Assembly: GCA_013361975.1 (NCBI GenBank)
Contig: JABFXB010000548.1
Coordinates: 1-7,571 of the forward strand
DNA length: 7,571 nt
Direction of reading: 5' to 3'
Source of the DNA: Dermatophilaceae bacterium
GTDB taxonomy: Bacteria > Actinomycetota > Actinomycetes > Actinomycetales > Dermatophilaceae
Both the position numbers and the translations under genes were made by a program. Below the pieces are notes generated by a model. It worked only from the letters and a program-made list of their open reading frames with translations, searched no databases and was not told where the DNA came from. Shown in pieces: positions 6,201 to 7,571 of the stretch (the stretch's first letter is position 1; each line of letters begins with the position of its first letter).

Positions 6201-7571
6201 CTACGCGTGGCACCTCGGTGACGGCCAGCACCTGGGTCTGGCCGGCGGCCCCCGCAGCGGGCGGTCGACGACGCTCGTGACGCTGGCCCTCGGCCTCGCA
6301 CGCCGTCTCCGGCCCGAGGACGTCCACCTCCACGTGCTGCAGGGCGTGGCCGGCCCGTGCTCCGGCCTCCACGGCCTGCCGCACGTCGGCACCATCGCCG
6401 ACGCCACCGACCCCGCGCTGTGCCGCCGGCTCATCTCGCGGCTCGCCCGGGTCGTCGACGGCGCGGAACCCGGCGCCAGCCACACCGTCGTGCTCGTCGA
6501 CGGCTGGGAGTCCCTCGAGGAGGCGCTGGCCGCCATCGACCACGGCGCCACCCTCGACACCCTCCACCGGCTGCTGCGCGACGGCCCTTCAGCCGGCGTG
6601 CAGTTCGTGGTGGCGGGCGGCCGGGCCGTCGTCTCCGGCCGGCTACCGGGCCTGCTCACGCGGCGGCTCGTGCTGCACCTGCCCGACCCGCTCGACCTCG
6701 CCCTCGCCGGCCTGACTCCTGCCCAGGCGGTGGTCGGGCGACCCGCAGGTCGGGCCGTGGACGTGCTCACGGGTCACGAGGTTCAGCTCGCCCATCCCGG
6801 CCCGAGCCCCTCGGCCCTCGACACCACCGCCGCCGTCGACCAGGCTGCCGAGGCCCTGCGGGCGGACTGCGCAGGACCTGGTGGTCCGTGGCGCATTCGG
6901 GCCCTCCCCGACCGGGTCGACACGACCCCGTCGCTCGGTGACCGCGACCACCTCGTGATCGGGGTGGGCGGGGACGAGCCGGCGCCCCTGTCACTACCGC
7001 TCGGGTCGGTGCGTCGCCTGCTCGTGGCCGGTCCCAGCCGGTCGGGGCGCTCGTCAACCCTGGTCACCCTCGGCGAGGTGCTGCTCGACCGCGGACGCCC
7101 CGTGCTCACCGTCTGCCCGCGCCGCTCCCCGCTCTCGGACTGGGCCCGGGCGCGGGGCCTGCCCCACCTCTCGCAGTACGACGCCGGCGAGCTGGTGGCG
7201 GCTCGCCGGCTCGATCCCGACCTGTGCCTGCTCGTCGACGACGGCGACTCCGTCGACGCCAGCCCCGTCGAAACCGCCCTCGTCGAGGCAACCCGCCTCG
7301 TCGAGAACACCCGCGGTCTCGTCGCCGTCGGCGCTGACCTCGCCCGCGCCAACGTCGCCTTCCGCGGGCTCATCGCCGAGGTCGCGCGCGACGGGTGCGG
7401 AGTGCTGCTCCAGCCCGGGGTCCCGACCGACGGCGACGTGCTCGGGGTGCGCTTGGACGTGCCGGTCGAGCGCAGGCCGGGCCGCGGCTACCTGGTGCTC
7501 GACGGCACCGCGCAGCCCCTCCAGTTGGGAGTCGTGAGCGCCGTTGGCGTCGCGGGTGTCGGAGATCCTTC
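3271..7571 (+). CDS. EccC/EssC-like type VII secretion motor with ubiquitin-like and FHA domains and three FtsK/SpoIIIE modules (3' end outside window)
   Basis: This is a membrane-anchored motor of the FtsK/SpoIIIE family, related to EccC/EssC, which drive export of WXG100-type proteins. The frame has 1433 codons with no stop. Residues 1-80 look like a ubiquitin fold. Residues 97-190 form an FHA domain (GR 119-120, SRAH 134-137, DLGTTN 151-156). Two short hydrophobic helices lie at 235-253 and 255-272, followed by WW and basic residues. About 290-590 is the family's degenerate ATPase-like region (RLWERRPGDADHLVLRVG, DWEWAAQLPH). Module 1 (about 591-880) has Walker A GGTTGSGKSE (650-659), DYKGGSAF (683-690), Walker B LVIVVDEF (756-763) and HLVLATQRP (790-798). 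A proline-rich linker (APPAPPWLPPLP, 921-932) leads to module 2 (about 955-1180), with GGPRSGRSTT and VVLVDG. Module 3 (about 1205-1420) has GPSRSGRSS and LLVDDGD. Both later modules have Arg for the Walker A Lys. GRGYLVLDG (1404-1412) resembles the family's C-terminal end, so few residues are missing. No WXG100 gene is in the window. It could alternatively be an FtsK-like motor of another export system, but the domain order favours type VII. Confidence 0.9.
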   Translation, partial: MHLTVTVIDPERLGSAPRHVTIEAAEGTSFAEVRAPLAAAAGLTERSCEEVSFSIQGVVVRDHDRVGELPLVRGALLTVDPRGQARPRRYESRAVELRVVSGGGAGRVIRLGRGEHVVGRAASADVRLDDPGVSRAHAVVDVCAEGVRVRDLGTTNPSLLDGVVVPPGGVVLSEGRHLRLGSTTMVLGPVDVRPGHHELVGGQVRVHRRPRFVDTRPPVTITFPAPPTRPEHGRMPLLASFAPLVLSAVLALALSSPALLLFALMSPVLLLGQWWSDRRAGRTSHRRQVREHAVALDRVRADLGEAALDDAARRRREHPDLGHVEATVRRRATRLWERRPGDADHLVLRVGTARQRARVELQGEVVDAPPEVDDVPALVDLGRSGVLGIAGLRRHALPLTGALVLQVAAWHTPRRLALHVLAASPGTARDWEWAAQLPHVSQSDEAAPRIAGGADDVCVHVEALRALVESRRSAREGQWSSDRSHPADVVVVLDGASALRAVPGVSDLLADGPAAGLAFVCVDEDEASLPTESRAVVEIDPTGLRATVRDGAGCLDAVVPDLPSVGWLEGVSRAMAPLADATPEAGTAALPREVSFVELHRQAGVEAVTPDGLSAAWAAGFGTPSALVGRTPRGHHRIDLAVDGPHVLVGGTTGSGKSELLQALVTGLAVTNRPDELAFVLVDYKGGSAFSDCARLPHTVGLVTDLDAVLTARALTSLDAEMKRRERLLARAGAKDLADYRRATSVRENLPPLGRLVIVVDEFKALADEFPDFVSGLVRVAALGRSLGLHLVLATQRPAGIVSADMRANIALRIALRVRDRSDSVDVIDAPDAAALDPRAPGRACARSGDDPLTLMQCAYLGAALRDPSTSPNRPRVVPRDLLAAATFPGPSDDDAVAGPVTELAAVVDAAVAAADRLGIAPPAPPWLPPLPSTLPAASLEERAVVTDVTSAIAGATAAPGVPLGLVDLPSEQRRELYAWHLGDGQHLGLAGGPRSGRSTTLVTLALGLARRLRPEDVHLHVLQGVAGPCSGLHGLPHVGTIADATDPALCRRLISRLARVVDGAEPGASHTVVLVDGWESLEEALAAIDHGATLDTLHRLLRDGPSAGVQFVVAGGRAVVSGRLPGLLTRRLVLHLPDPLDLALAGLTPAQAVVGRPAGRAVDVLTGHEVQLAHPGPSPSALDTTAAVDQAAEALRADCAGPGGPWRIRALPDRVDTTPSLGDRDHLVIGVGGDEPAPLSLPLGSVRRLLVAGPSRSGRSSTLVTLGEVLLDRGRPVLTVCPRRSPLSDWARARGLPHLSQYDAGELVAARRLDPDLCLLVDDGDSVDASPVETALVEATRLVENTRGLVAVGADLARANVAFRGLIAEVARDGCGVLLQPGVPTDGDVLGVRLDVPVERRPGRGYLVLDGTAQPLQLGVVSAVGVAGVGDP

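Noticed and set aside
4708..6567. A 619-codon minus-strand frame antisense to the type VII-like motor
   Set aside because: It is a shadow of the motor gene: composition is dominated by G, R, V, E and D, there are no motifs, and the motor frame on the other strand shows clear domain conservation across the same region.

Overview
The window comes from a very GC-rich genome. Strong G/C preference at third codon positions, frequent GTG starts and the gene families present point to a high-GC actinobacterium, perhaps of the Nocardioides/Aeromicrobium or Micrococcales kind; the genus is a guess from style only. Four protein genes fill nearly the whole window. They form two divergent units around one 273-base intergenic gap (2998-3270).

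Left unit (minus strand, 2997 down to 1): a three-gene Tad (tight adherence / Flp type IV pilus-like) assembly module. The order is tadA (CpaF-type hexameric ATPase, 2997-1759), tadB (1762-893) and tadC (896 to beyond position 1), the last two being type II secretion F-family inner-membrane platform proteins. Both junctions overlap by four bases (GTGA), so translation is probably coupled. tadA is the first gene and has its own ribosome binding site. tadC is cut by the left edge just before its C-terminal membrane segments. The pilin, TadE/F and other Tad parts would be expected further left, outside the window.

Right unit (plus strand, 3271 to beyond 7571): one uninterrupted reading frame of 1433 visible codons for an EccC/EssC-like type VII secretion motor. 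By eye the order is a ubiquitin-like N-terminal domain, an FHA (phosphothreonine-binding type) domain, a short two-helix membrane hairpin, a degenerate ATPase-like region, then three FtsK/SpoIIIE ATPase modules. Only the first module has intact Walker A and B motifs; the other two have Arg in place of the Walker A Lys. The reading frame is open at the right edge but probably ends very soon after it.

The most notable points are the head-to-head arrangement of a Tad pilus motor module with a type VII-like secretion motor, and the single-chain motor with ubiquitin-like and FHA domains at its N-terminus. Whether the two units work together cannot be decided from sequence alone. No RNA genes, mobile elements, CRISPR arrays or terminators were seen.
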